Positions 24,655 through 31,762 of a stretch of DNA of 35,285 bases are shown one piece after another; the first letter of the stretch is position 1, and each line of letters begins with the position of its first letter. Where the stretch lies: positions 1 to 35,285 of the forward strand of contig JAPLFP010000324.1 in NCBI GenBank assembly GCA_026390585.1, read 5' to 3'. The notes beneath the pieces are model-generated. The model worked only from the letters and a program-made list of their open reading frames with translations, had not been told where the DNA came from and ran no database searches. The position numbers and the translations under genes were made by a program. This DNA comes from Ignavibacteriales bacterium (GTDB lineage Bacteria > Bacteroidota > Ignavibacteria > UBA10030).

Positions 24655-27600
24655 TCAAGCTCGAATGAGTTTCAGCTGTGTCGCCATCCGTGCATCAATC
24701 TCAATGGTCGTTGGTGTTTCAGCGCTCGTCGAGAGAGACTGATCCGAGTAAAGGGCAAAATGAGCTTTGCCATCATCCGTTGGGAATGAACCATTCACAC
24801 GATGAGCGACTCCATCCGCATGAAGAAGTGACTGAAACTCCGACACAAGTTCGTCGAATGACCCGCCGATCGGCGAATTGCCCATCAACCCCGCCAGCCT
24901 CTTGATGATCTCCACCGTTTGAATCCCGTTTGCAGCATCTCCGATGGCGTGAGTCCTTTGTTGGAGTCCGAACCAGTTGGTGAAGTGCCCATCTGTTTCC
25001 ATGAACGCCGAAAGTGGCAAGAAAACGTCGGCAGCCTGAGCAGTTTCCGTCAGGAACAAGTCCGCAACAACAAGAAACTCCAGGTTGTTGACAAACTGAT
25101 GGTACTCCGGTGCCACGGAGGGATTCTCGCCGAAAATGACCGCCGCCCGGATCTTATCCTCGCGTATCTTTCGGCTGATATTCGTGCCGGATGTCTCAAA
25201 GAGTTTCTTCAGATCAGTGTTCCAGAGTTTTCCAGCGCTGTCCGCGCGGTGGGAATTTGAAATCGGCACTCCTCCGGGGAGGAGACGATTATCAAATCCT
25301 GCCAGACGCATCCCCTCGTTGTTGCACTGATTGGTCATCAAGGCAATGCCTGAGCCGTCAACACCAATCTTGCCGAGACAGAGCATTAATGTTGTTAACG
25401 CCCGAAGGTCGTTGGCTGCCCTGTCGATGCGGCTTTCGAGATTGTAATAGGCGACGATCTTCTTCGACGGATCGGCCAAGAGTTCCACCATTTTCCGTAT
25501 GGCATCGACAGCCACGCCGGTCACAGCAGAAACCTCTGTCAGTTCGTTTTTGGCGAGGCTTGCAAGGACCTGGTCGGCATTGACTGTACGTTCTGCAACA
25601 AACTGCTTGTTGATCTTATTCTGACGGATGAGTTCAGCGATCACACCATTCAACAATGTTGTTGCGGTGCCGCGGCGAGAATCTGCCCAAACAGTCGCGT
25701 ACGGTGCCATGTCAATCTCGCCGGAATTGATGACGATAGCTTTCGTCCCCTTCTTCATATTCCTCTTCATCTGCCATCCGAGCACCGGGTTCTCAGAGGT
25801 CGGATTCCCACCGAGGATGATGAGCAGGTCGGCGGAATCAAGTTCGTTTGCACCGACGGTCGAGGCTGTCGTTCCAATCATCGAATCCACGGCGTGATAG
25901 TCCGCTTCGTTGACCATCCGGTAGAATGACGCAATGTTATTCGTTTTGATGGCAGAACGTGCATATTTGCCTGCGAGGTACAGCTCTTCGTTCGTCAGCT
26001 TTGGTGATGCGGCGACGAGGATGTGGTCAGGGCTGTGGTCCTCGATGACCTTCGCAAGCCCTTTTTGCACGGCTGCAAACGCTTCCTCCCATGAAGCGTC
26101 TCTCAGGCGTCCATCTCTGCGGACCATCGGGCGGGTCCACCGAGTGCCGTCAAGGTGATGTTCATACCCGAAACGACCCTTGACGCAGAGTTCTCCGCGA
26201 TTCGGACCAAGATCAGGTGGCGCTCCGGTAACGTAGAAGAGGTCCGGAGTTTTCACCATGAAGGTGATATTGCAGCCCACCGAGCAGTAATTGCAGACGT
26301 TATAGACAGGATCCATCTTCCAGGGGCCGGAACGTCGGAACGGCATTTTCTCGACGAGAGCACCCGTCGGACAAACGTCGATACAGTTGCCGCAGGAAAC
26401 ACAGTTCGTTTCGTGTAACGGCTTTTCCATCGCCGGTTTCACGATGGTGCGGAATCCGCGGTTGACAAATCCCAGTGCCGAAACATTCAGAATCTCGGCG
26501 CAGGTGTTCACGCATCGTCCGCAGCGTATGCACTTATTTAAATCGATTTTCACAAATGGATGACGCGTATCGACTTTGTATCGATTGAAAGCGCCTTTGA
26601 ATCGTTTCTGGTCAACTCCATATTCCGTGCAATAATCCTGAAGTGCGCAGGCGAGTCCGACATCGCATCCGCATTCTGCGCAACGCAGAGCTTCAATTCT
26701 TGCTGCCTCATCACCGTAGGCGTGTTCGACTTCATTGAAACCGAGTATACGCTCTAAGACAGGTACCTCATCGGGCTGATTTCGTTTGATTGGCTCAAGA
26801 GGCGGAATGTCCTGTGGAGCGAGCTTGTGGAAATTGTCTCTCTTGCTTTCAAAGCGGGGAGTCAACGGCTCAACGATACCTGTCTGGATGTACTTGTCAA
26901 TGGCCAGGGCTGCCTTGCGTCCGGCAGCAATAGCATCGATAGCATCGGCTGGTCCTGTCACAACGTCTCCGCCTGCGAAGACGCCCGGCCGTGCGGTGTC
27001 AAATGTGCCTGATTTCGCTTCGATCGTTTTCCATTTCGATACTTTGATCTTGCCGTCGCCTTCAACACCGCCGAGATCCGCCTCCTGACCGATGGCTGAG
27101 ATCACCCAATCGCACGTCAATGAGTATTCAGATCCTTTTTGAGGTACGGGTCGACGTCGCCCGCTTGAGTCGGGTTCACCAAGTTCCATCTTGATGCATT
27201 CGATGGAACTCATGCGCCCGTTCTCGATATTCACTCGGACAGGGGCGGCTAGAAACTGCATTTCGATCCCTTCGTGCTCAGCCGCTTCAATCTCGATGTG
27301 GTTCGCCGGCATCTCATTTCGCGATCGCCGATACAGTAGAATTACTTTATCTGCTCCAAGTCGCAGAGACGTACGCGCCGCATCAATAGCAGTGTTTCCT
27401 CCTCCGACGACCACCACCCGACCTTTCACGGGAGGGTTGGTCTTCATCTCAACTTGCTTAAGGAACTCAACGCCGCTGAGGACACCTTCTGCCTCTTCAT
27501 TTTCGACCTGCATGGGCTTTCCAACCTGTGCTCCCAATCCCACAAAAACAGCTTTGAATCCCTGGTTGAACAAGTCGTCGATCGAAAAGTCTTTCCCAAG

Positions 27601-28389
27601 CGTCCGGTTTGCGTGAATATCCACACCGAGGTCTGTGATCCACTTGACTTCCTTGTCGAGCACTTCCTTCGGCAGACGATATTCGGGAATACCGTATCGC
27701 AGCATGCCGCCCATTGCCGGCAAGGCTTCGAAAATTGTCGGTTGGTACCCCTCAACGACGAGATAGTACGCGCATGTCAGCCCTGCTGGTCCACCACCGA
27801 TAATTGCGATGCGATTACCGTTTACAGGCTTTACCTCCGGCTGCCACATTTCGCCGATCATGTCCTGGTCGGCGGCGTACCGTTTCAGGAAATCGATGCC
27901 GACGGGTTCGTCGATCATCGAACGCCGACAGTTCAGTTCACACTTGCGCGTACACACACGTCCGCAGACTGACGGTAGGGGATTTTTCTCCTTGATGAGA
28001 GCAATTGCTTCCTTGAATTTCCCGAGCTGAATGAGGGACATGTATCCCTGTATATCAACGTCGGCGGGGCAATTCAAGCGGCAGGGTCCGAAGCAGTCTG
28101 CATAGTGATCAGAAAGCAGGAGTTCGAGACATGTTTTCCGAGCCCGCTTGACCTTCTCCGAGCGGGTATGAATTTTCATTCCCTCACCGACCTTGGAGGA
28201 GCAGGCGGGAAACAATCTGCTTTGACCTTCAACTTCGACGACACAAAGGAAGCAGGAACCGAAAGGATGGAGCTTCTCATCGTAACAGAGTGTTGGGATG
28301 GTGTCGATCTTCAGGTCCTTGCAGACCTGAAGAATGGTTTTGTCGGGTGATGCAGTGACCTGTTGCCCGTTGACCGTCAGGGTGACCAT
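24655..28389 (-). CDS. Fused ferredoxin / GltD-like / formate-dehydrogenase-like oxidoreductase
   Basis: 1244-aa multidomain redox protein. In order: a NuoG/HydA-type [2Fe-2S] ferredoxin (Cys35, 46, 49, 63); a GltD/NfnB-like region with N-terminal Cys clusters (99-107, 142-154), FAD site IIGGGPAG (196-203), NAD(P) site VVGGGNTAID (327-336) and LYRRSRNEMPA, whose paired Arg suggest NADPH; two [4Fe-4S] ferredoxin motifs (620-630, 663-673); then a molybdopterin-oxidoreductase domain with its own [4Fe-4S] cluster (Cys699, 702, 706, 735). Aligned by eye to E. coli FdhF, the catalytic Sec/Cys position is Val (about 826), the neighbouring His is Asn, and the D-P-R-R-T motif is missing, so formate oxidation is unlikely. 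It resembles a fusion of Geobacter SfrB- and SfrA-like parts. ATG at 28389 has GAGGAA upstream, 8 nt after the NuoF-like stop. Confidence 0.88.
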   Translation of the reverse strand: MVTLTVNGQQVTASPDKTILQVCKDLKIDTIPTLCYDEKLHPFGSCFLCVVEVEGQSRLFPACSSKVGEGMKIHTRSEKVKRARKTCLELLLSDHYADCFGPCRLNCPADVDIQGYMSLIQLGKFKEAIALIKEKNPLPSVCGRVCTRKCELNCRRSMIDEPVGIDFLKRYAADQDMIGEMWQPEVKPVNGNRIAIIGGGPAGLTCAYYLVVEGYQPTIFEALPAMGGMLRYGIPEYRLPKEVLDKEVKWITDLGVDIHANRTLGKDFSIDDLFNQGFKAVFVGLGAQVGKPMQVENEEAEGVLSGVEFLKQVEMKTNPPVKGRVVVVGGGNTAIDAARTSLRLGADKVILLYRRSRNEMPANHIEIEAAEHEGIEMQFLAAPVRVNIENGRMSSIECIKMELGEPDSSGRRRPVPQKGSEYSLTCDWVISAIGQEADLGGVEGDGKIKVSKWKTIEAKSGTFDTARPGVFAGGDVVTGPADAIDAIAAGRKAALAIDKYIQTGIVEPLTPRFESKRDNFHKLAPQDIPPLEPIKRNQPDEVPVLERILGFNEVEHAYGDEAARIEALRCAECGCDVGLACALQDYCTEYGVDQKRFKGAFNRYKVDTRHPFVKIDLNKCIRCGRCVNTCAEILNVSALGFVNRGFRTIVKPAMEKPLHETNCVSCGNCIDVCPTGALVEKMPFRRSGPWKMDPVYNVCNYCSVGCNITFMVKTPDLFYVTGAPPDLGPNRGELCVKGRFGYEHHLDGTRWTRPMVRRDGRLRDASWEEAFAAVQKGLAKVIEDHSPDHILVAASPKLTNEELYLAGKYARSAIKTNNIASFYRMVNEADYHAVDSMIGTTASTVGANELDSADLLIILGGNPTSENPVLGWQMKRNMKKGTKAIVINSGEIDMAPYATVWADSRRGTATTLLNGVIAELIRQNKINKQFVAERTVNADQVLASLAKNELTEVSAVTGVAVDAIRKMVELLADPSKKIVAYYNLESRIDRAANDLRALTTLMLCLGKIGVDGSGIALMTNQCNNEGMRLAGFDNRLLPGGVPISNSHRADSAGKLWNTDLKKLFETSGTNISRKIREDKIRAAVIFGENPSVAPEYHQFVNNLEFLVVADLFLTETAQAADVFLPLSAFMETDGHFTNWFGLQQRTHAIGDAANGIQTVEIIKRLAGLMGNSPIGGSFDELVSEFQSLLHADGVAHRVNGSFPTDDGKAHFALYSDQSLSTSAETPTTIEIDARMATQLKLIRA

Positions 28390-28397
28390 TGCGTTCC

Positions 28398-30155
28398 TCA
28401 ATCTTTTGTTACGGCATCAAACCGACATACCGTGAAACATTTGCCGCATTTCGTACACTTGTCCTGATCAATGACATGGATTTCGCGTTTCTTCCCGGTG
28501 ATAGCAACCACTGGGCAGGCGCGGGCGCAGACCATGCACCCGGGGCACTTGTCATTGATCGTGAATGTCAGGAGTGCTGCGCAGACATGAGCGGAACATT
28601 TCTTTTGTTCGATATGTGTCACGTACTCATCGCGGAAGTACTTGAGCGTTGTCACCACCGGATTCGGAGCGCTGGTGCCGAGTCCGCAGAGGGATGCTGC
28701 TTTGATCTGCTCGCTGAGTTCTGTCAGGTTCTCGAGATCCGCCATTGTTCCTTCGCCCATCGTGATGCGCTCGAGGATTTCCAGCATCCGTTTCGTACCG
28801 ATGCGACAGAACGTGCATTTCCCGCACGATTCCGCCTGCGTGAAGGTTAGGAAGTACTTCGCGACGTCCACCATGCAGGTGGTTTCGTCCATCGCGATCA
28901 AACCGCCGGATCCCATGATGGCGCCTGTCTTTGGAATCTGCTGGTAGTCGATCGATGTATCGCTCATCGTCGCTGGTATGCATCCACCTGACGGGCCGCC
29001 CATCTGAACTGCTTTGAATTCCTTATCATTGACGATTCCGCCACAGACATCGAAGATGAGCGATTTGATGGAGATGCCCATGGGGACTTCGACAAGCCCG
29101 GTGCGCTTGACCTTGCCGGCCATCGCAAACACTTTGGTCCCTTTGCTGTCGGCCGTTCCGTAGGCCGCGAACGCAGCGCCGCCATGGTTGATGATCCATG
29201 GGACGTTCGCGAAGGTCTCAACATTGTTGATGTTTGTCGGTTTTCCCCAGAGTCCGGAATTAGCAGGGAAGGGAGGGCGGATCCGAGGCATGCCGCGTCG
29301 TCCCTCGATGGAGGCCATCAGAGCGGTCTCCTCGCCGCAAACGAATGCTCCAGCACCCTCCTTCACGGTGAGGTCAAAGTTGAATCCTGAACCAAGGATG
29401 TTCAGTCCAAGGAACCCTTTCTTTCGTGCCTGGCCAATCGCTTGCCGCAAACGGGTGACGGCTTTTGGATACTCAGCACGGCAGTAGATGTAGCCTTGAT
29501 CAGCGCCAATCGCAAAGCCGGCAATGATCATTCCCTCGAGAACAGCATGAGGGTCGCTTTCGAGGACGGACCTGTCCATGAATGCTCCCGGGTCCCCTTC
29601 ATCCGCGTTGCAAACGATATATTTCTTTGTCCCGGCCGCGGCGCGTGTCAATTTCCACTTTGTTCCCGTAGGGAATCCTGCTCCTCCGCGACCTCGCAAG
29701 CCGGAAGTGATAATCTCGTTTACGACGACGTCTGGAGTCATCTCGGTCAGGACCTTCTTCAGCGCCACGTATCCTTCGTGCTCGATATATTCTTCAATGG
29801 AACCGGGGTCGATTTTGCCGCAGTTTCGCAGCACGATCCGGACCTGATTTTCAAAGAAACCGACTTCTTTGTTTTCACCGGAAACCAGCCATTCGTCGAT
29901 GGGCTGATTGTTCATGACGTCCTGTTCGACGATCTTCCCAACGCGGTCCGGAGTGACGTCACCATAAAGACGAGCCGTATCATTGCCATTGGAGATCTCA
30001 ACGAGAACTTCTCGATAACACATTCCGATGCAGCCGGTTTCCTTCAGAAGGAATGCATCGGGGCGTTCTTTGAGCTCGTCCTGGAATGCTCTGTAGACTT
30101 TCTCTCCGCCTGCAGAGATGCCACACGTTCCTAATCCTACCGATACCGTTTTCAT
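28398..30155 (-). CDS. NuoF/HydB-like NADH-binding flavoprotein with C-terminal ferredoxin domain
   Basis: 585-aa subunit. Residues 1-90 are a thioredoxin-like domain with only three Cys (TCGISAGG, TGCIGMC) where four are usual. Next comes the NuoF core: GLRGRGGAGFPTGTKW (153-168) and CNADEGDPGAF for FMN and NADH, GAFVCGEETALMASIEGRRG, a SLBB region, and the N3-type [4Fe-4S] site ESCGKCTFC plus the later Cys490. The C-terminus (about 515-585) adds HIEQKKCSAHVC and two [4Fe-4S] motifs (CPGCMVCARACP, CTKCGKCFTVC). That extension is the mark of HydB-type subunits of electron-bifurcating complexes and is absent from complex I NuoF. ATG at 30155 is preferred over TTG at 30158; GAGG lies upstream and the gap to the NuoE-like gene is 7 nt. 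Confidence 0.92.
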   Translation of the reverse strand: MKTVSVGLGTCGISAGGEKVYRAFQDELKERPDAFLLKETGCIGMCYREVLVEISNGNDTARLYGDVTPDRVGKIVEQDVMNNQPIDEWLVSGENKEVGFFENQVRIVLRNCGKIDPGSIEEYIEHEGYVALKKVLTEMTPDVVVNEIITSGLRGRGGAGFPTGTKWKLTRAAAGTKKYIVCNADEGDPGAFMDRSVLESDPHAVLEGMIIAGFAIGADQGYIYCRAEYPKAVTRLRQAIGQARKKGFLGLNILGSGFNFDLTVKEGAGAFVCGEETALMASIEGRRGMPRIRPPFPANSGLWGKPTNINNVETFANVPWIINHGGAAFAAYGTADSKGTKVFAMAGKVKRTGLVEVPMGISIKSLIFDVCGGIVNDKEFKAVQMGGPSGGCIPATMSDTSIDYQQIPKTGAIMGSGGLIAMDETTCMVDVAKYFLTFTQAESCGKCTFCRIGTKRMLEILERITMGEGTMADLENLTELSEQIKAASLCGLGTSAPNPVVTTLKYFRDEYVTHIEQKKCSAHVCAALLTFTINDKCPGCMVCARACPVVAITGKKREIHVIDQDKCTKCGKCFTVCRFDAVTKD

Positions 30156-30162
30156 CAAGGCC

Positions 30163-30669
30163 TCATTCTTCGGTTGCTTTTGAGACAGAGCCTACACGGC
30201 GTTTCTCTTCCCGAACGACCTTCCGGACTTTGTTCGATTCCAGTCGACCGTGCGTTTGGCCATTGACGGTCATGACCGGAGCGAGCGAGCAGCATCCAAG
30301 ACAGGCAACCGATAGCAAACTGAAATTTCCGTCATCCGTGGTTTCGTCGTATGTGATCTGCAGCTCATCCTGAACGATATCGTACACGCCTGTTGCTCCG
30401 TTCACGTGGCAGGCTGTACCGTTGCAGATCTTAATGATGTTCTTTCCAAGCGGTTTGGTGCGGAACTGCGCGTAGAATGTGACGACGCCGTAGATCTCCG
30501 CAGCAGGAATGCCGGTCACATGGCTGATGTGATCGATGACCTTCTCTGAAACGTAGCCATACGTATTTTGCGCTGATTGCAGCAGAGGAATGAGGGCGCC
30601 GGCGTGACCGTCATACTTCCACAGGTCAACGTTGAAGGGCTTGAATTCATCCGTGAGTTGTTCTGCCAT
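30163..30669 (-). CDS. NuoE/HydC-like [2Fe-2S] subunit
   Basis: 168-aa thioredoxin-like [2Fe-2S] protein of the 24-kDa complex I subunit family. A four-helix N-terminal part (LIPLLQSAQNTYGYVSEKVI, then GIPAAEIYGVVTFYAQFRT) precedes the cluster domain with CNGTAC and CLGCC, giving the C-x4-C and C-x3-C pairs. In HydABC, Nuo and related enzymes it pairs with the NuoF/HydB subunit and hosts a side cluster near FMN. It lies 9 nt after the RAM-like gene and 7 nt before the NuoF-like gene. The last 25 residues are charged and probably disordered. Confidence 0.93.
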   Translation of the reverse strand: MAEQLTDEFKPFNVDLWKYDGHAGALIPLLQSAQNTYGYVSEKVIDHISHVTGIPAAEIYGVVTFYAQFRTKPLGKNIIKICNGTACHVNGATGVYDIVQDELQITYDETTDDGNFSLLSVACLGCCSLAPVMTVNGQTHGRLESNKVRKVVREEKRRVGSVSKATEE

Positions 30670-30678
30670 GATCGGGAC

Positions 30679-31170
30679 TCAGATTTGTTTCAGATTGATG
30701 ACGCGGTCTTGCTTCACACGGAGAACGCCATCGATTGGTCGAATCTGGTTGTTGACCATGCGATCGATGGATTGAAAGTTGTCGCCGCTGATGACGGCAA
30801 CGAGTTCATTGCGGTCTTGCATCCGCGAACAGAAAATGACCTGCGCCAACGCTTTGATTCTGGATTGGACGTCCGCCAGTTTGTCAGCTTCCACCTCAAG
30901 AAACAGAAAAGAATGGGAAAGGGCGAGCTCGCACACAAGCTTTGCGCCGTCGTCGGTGAGATCGAACACATACAATTCATCGATACCGGGGAGATTGCGA
31001 AATTGCGCGGGCAGCGCTGACGCCGGGGTTTTGATCAATGCCACGAGGTCAACATGGCCGTCGACAGCATTCCAGCAATCGACGAATTCCGAGTGCTCGA
31101 ACACTTCAGCGGTAGGGATAAGTCGCTCAGGATCAGAGAGACGAGCAAGAAGAAGAGCTCCGCTGCTCAT
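30679..31170 (-). CDS. Protein with two RAM/AsnC-like ligand-binding units
   Basis: 163-aa protein without a DNA-binding helix-turn-helix. The ATG at 31170 is used (AAAGGAAAC upstream); the frame upstream of it overlaps the ferredoxin gene and looks non-coding. Two segments align by eye: 28-70 (CWNAVDGHVDLVALI, then LPGIDELYVFDL) and 108-160 (CSRMQDRNELVAVI, then IRPIDGVLRVKQ). Both show the strand-helix-strand pattern with D-LVA-I and a Gly/Asp-rich turn seen in the RAM (AsnC/Lrp C-terminal) domain, which binds amino acids and forms dimers. A small-molecule sensor or assembly factor for the redox complex is a guess. Its fixed place between ferredoxin and NuoE suggests functional linkage. Confidence 0.6.
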   Translation of the reverse strand: MSSGALLLARLSDPERLIPTAEVFEHSEFVDCWNAVDGHVDLVALIKTPASALPAQFRNLPGIDELYVFDLTDDGAKLVCELALSHSFLFLEVEADKLADVQSRIKALAQVIFCSRMQDRNELVAVISGDNFQSIDRMVNNQIRPIDGVLRVKQDRVINLKQI

Positions 31171-31262
31171 GACAAGTTTCCTTTCAGAAGAATGCTGACT
31201 CGGTAGTCCTGCTCCCGACGAATGGACACGGGGATGGCGTGGAAAAAGGGATTGGGCCGAGT

Positions 31263-31502
31263 CTACAGAAGCTCTCCGTCGTCTCTGATGCAATTCATCG
31301 GACAAATATCCATAGCCCGACGGACGTCATCTTCCTCCCGCGCGTCGGCAGGTTGCTGATAGACGTAATAATAGGAGGAGTCGTTGCTATACATAAAATT
31401 CTGCAAAGCATAGGAGAAGCAAATGCCACATCCATTGCACGCGCTCGTCACATAGTACCTGCCTATGATATTTTCCTGAAGCCTGACTGAGACTGAGGAC
31501 AT
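31263..31502 (-). CDS. Small [4Fe-4S] ferredoxin
   Basis: 79-aa acidic protein. Cys22-x2-Cys25-x2-Cys28 and Cys67-Pro make a single [4Fe-4S] site, with Cys71 as an extra cysteine (DICPMNC). The long 38-residue spacer between the Cys triplet and the last Cys fits single-cluster ferredoxins in which the second cluster site was lost. It is the first gene of the redox operon, behind GGGAGA and the sigma-54-type promoter about 60 nt upstream, and is likely the dedicated electron carrier of the encoded complex and perhaps of the FNR-like enzyme. The 92-nt gap to the next gene holds no clear feature. Confidence 0.88.
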   Translation of the reverse strand: MSSVSVRLQENIIGRYYVTSACNGCGICFSYALQNFMYSNDSSYYYVYQQPADAREEDDVRRAMDICPMNCIRDDGELL

Positions 31503-31539
31503 AGAGAGTCTCCCTGTGCTTGAAAGTCAAAAAGCCTTA

Positions 31540-31569
31540 TGGCACAATAACTTGGCAAGGATTGTGCCA
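31540..31569. promoter_or_regulatory. Perfect 9-bp inverted repeat overlapping the sigma-54 promoter
   Basis: TGGCACAAT (31540-31548) and ATTGTGCCA (31561-31569) are exact reverse complements with a 12-nt spacer. One arm is the -24 element; the other falls across the predicted start site. It could be a repressor or IHF-like operator, a 5' RNA hairpin, or a by-product of the promoter motif. Confidence 0.5.
31555..31569 (-). promoter_or_regulatory. Sigma-54 (-24/-12) promoter of the redox operon
   Basis: On the minus strand the sequence reads TGGCAC-AATCC-TTGC, matching the RpoN consensus TGGCAC-N5-TTGC in every conserved position, including the GG and GC pairs at the right 12-nt distance. It lies about 53 nt upstream of the ferredoxin ATG, giving a leader of roughly 40 nt. 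It implies control by an enhancer-binding activator that responds to some metabolic signal. The same stretch is half of a perfect inverted repeat (31540-31569). Confidence 0.78.
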
Positions 31570-31683
31570 CGGAAAAGGGGCGTACACGGATGGATTTTGC
31601 AAATCTCTTGGCTCCCAATCGGGCAAAAAGGGGGTATGTTCTCATTCCTGACAACGATGTTCCAGAATATGAAAGCATTAGGG

Positions 31684-31702
31684 TTGTTGAGGAATTCAAC
31701 AA
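31684..31702. promoter_or_regulatory. Candidate enhancer site (7-bp inverted repeat)
   Basis: TTGTTGA-ggaat-TCAACAA is a perfect 7-bp inverted repeat about 140-160 nt upstream of the predicted sigma-54 start, a normal distance for an enhancer-binding activator. A shorter dyad GATTT-TGC-AAATC lies at 31593-31605. Both are suggestive only. Confidence 0.25.
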
Positions 31703-31736
31703 AAACGCCGGTCTCCCTTTTGCAGGAGGACCGGCG
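31701..31736 (-). terminator. Rho-independent terminator of the OAT/cPGS-like/Cys-Met operon
   Basis: Minus-strand stem CGCCGGTC / GACCGGCG (31729-31736 with 31706-31713), extended by partial pairing, followed by TTTTTG. It begins 27 nt after the stop of the PLP enzyme gene and insulates that operon from the sigma-54 promoter region. Confidence 0.9.
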
Positions 31737-31762
31737 CGCAGAACGGTGTCGGTGGGGCGGAG

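Noticed and set aside
24655-28389. Calling this protein an NAD-dependent formate dehydrogenase
   Set aside because: The catalytic Cys/Sec, the adjacent His and the Arg loop seem to be missing, so only the fold is supported.
29442-30134. 230-codon open frame on the plus strand
   Set aside because: Antisense to the NuoF/HydB-like gene, with no ribosome site and no recognisable domain.
31540-31556. Second sigma-54 promoter on the plus strand in the same palindrome
   Set aside because: TGGCAC is present, but the next GC is two bases too far away; only the minus strand has correct spacing.
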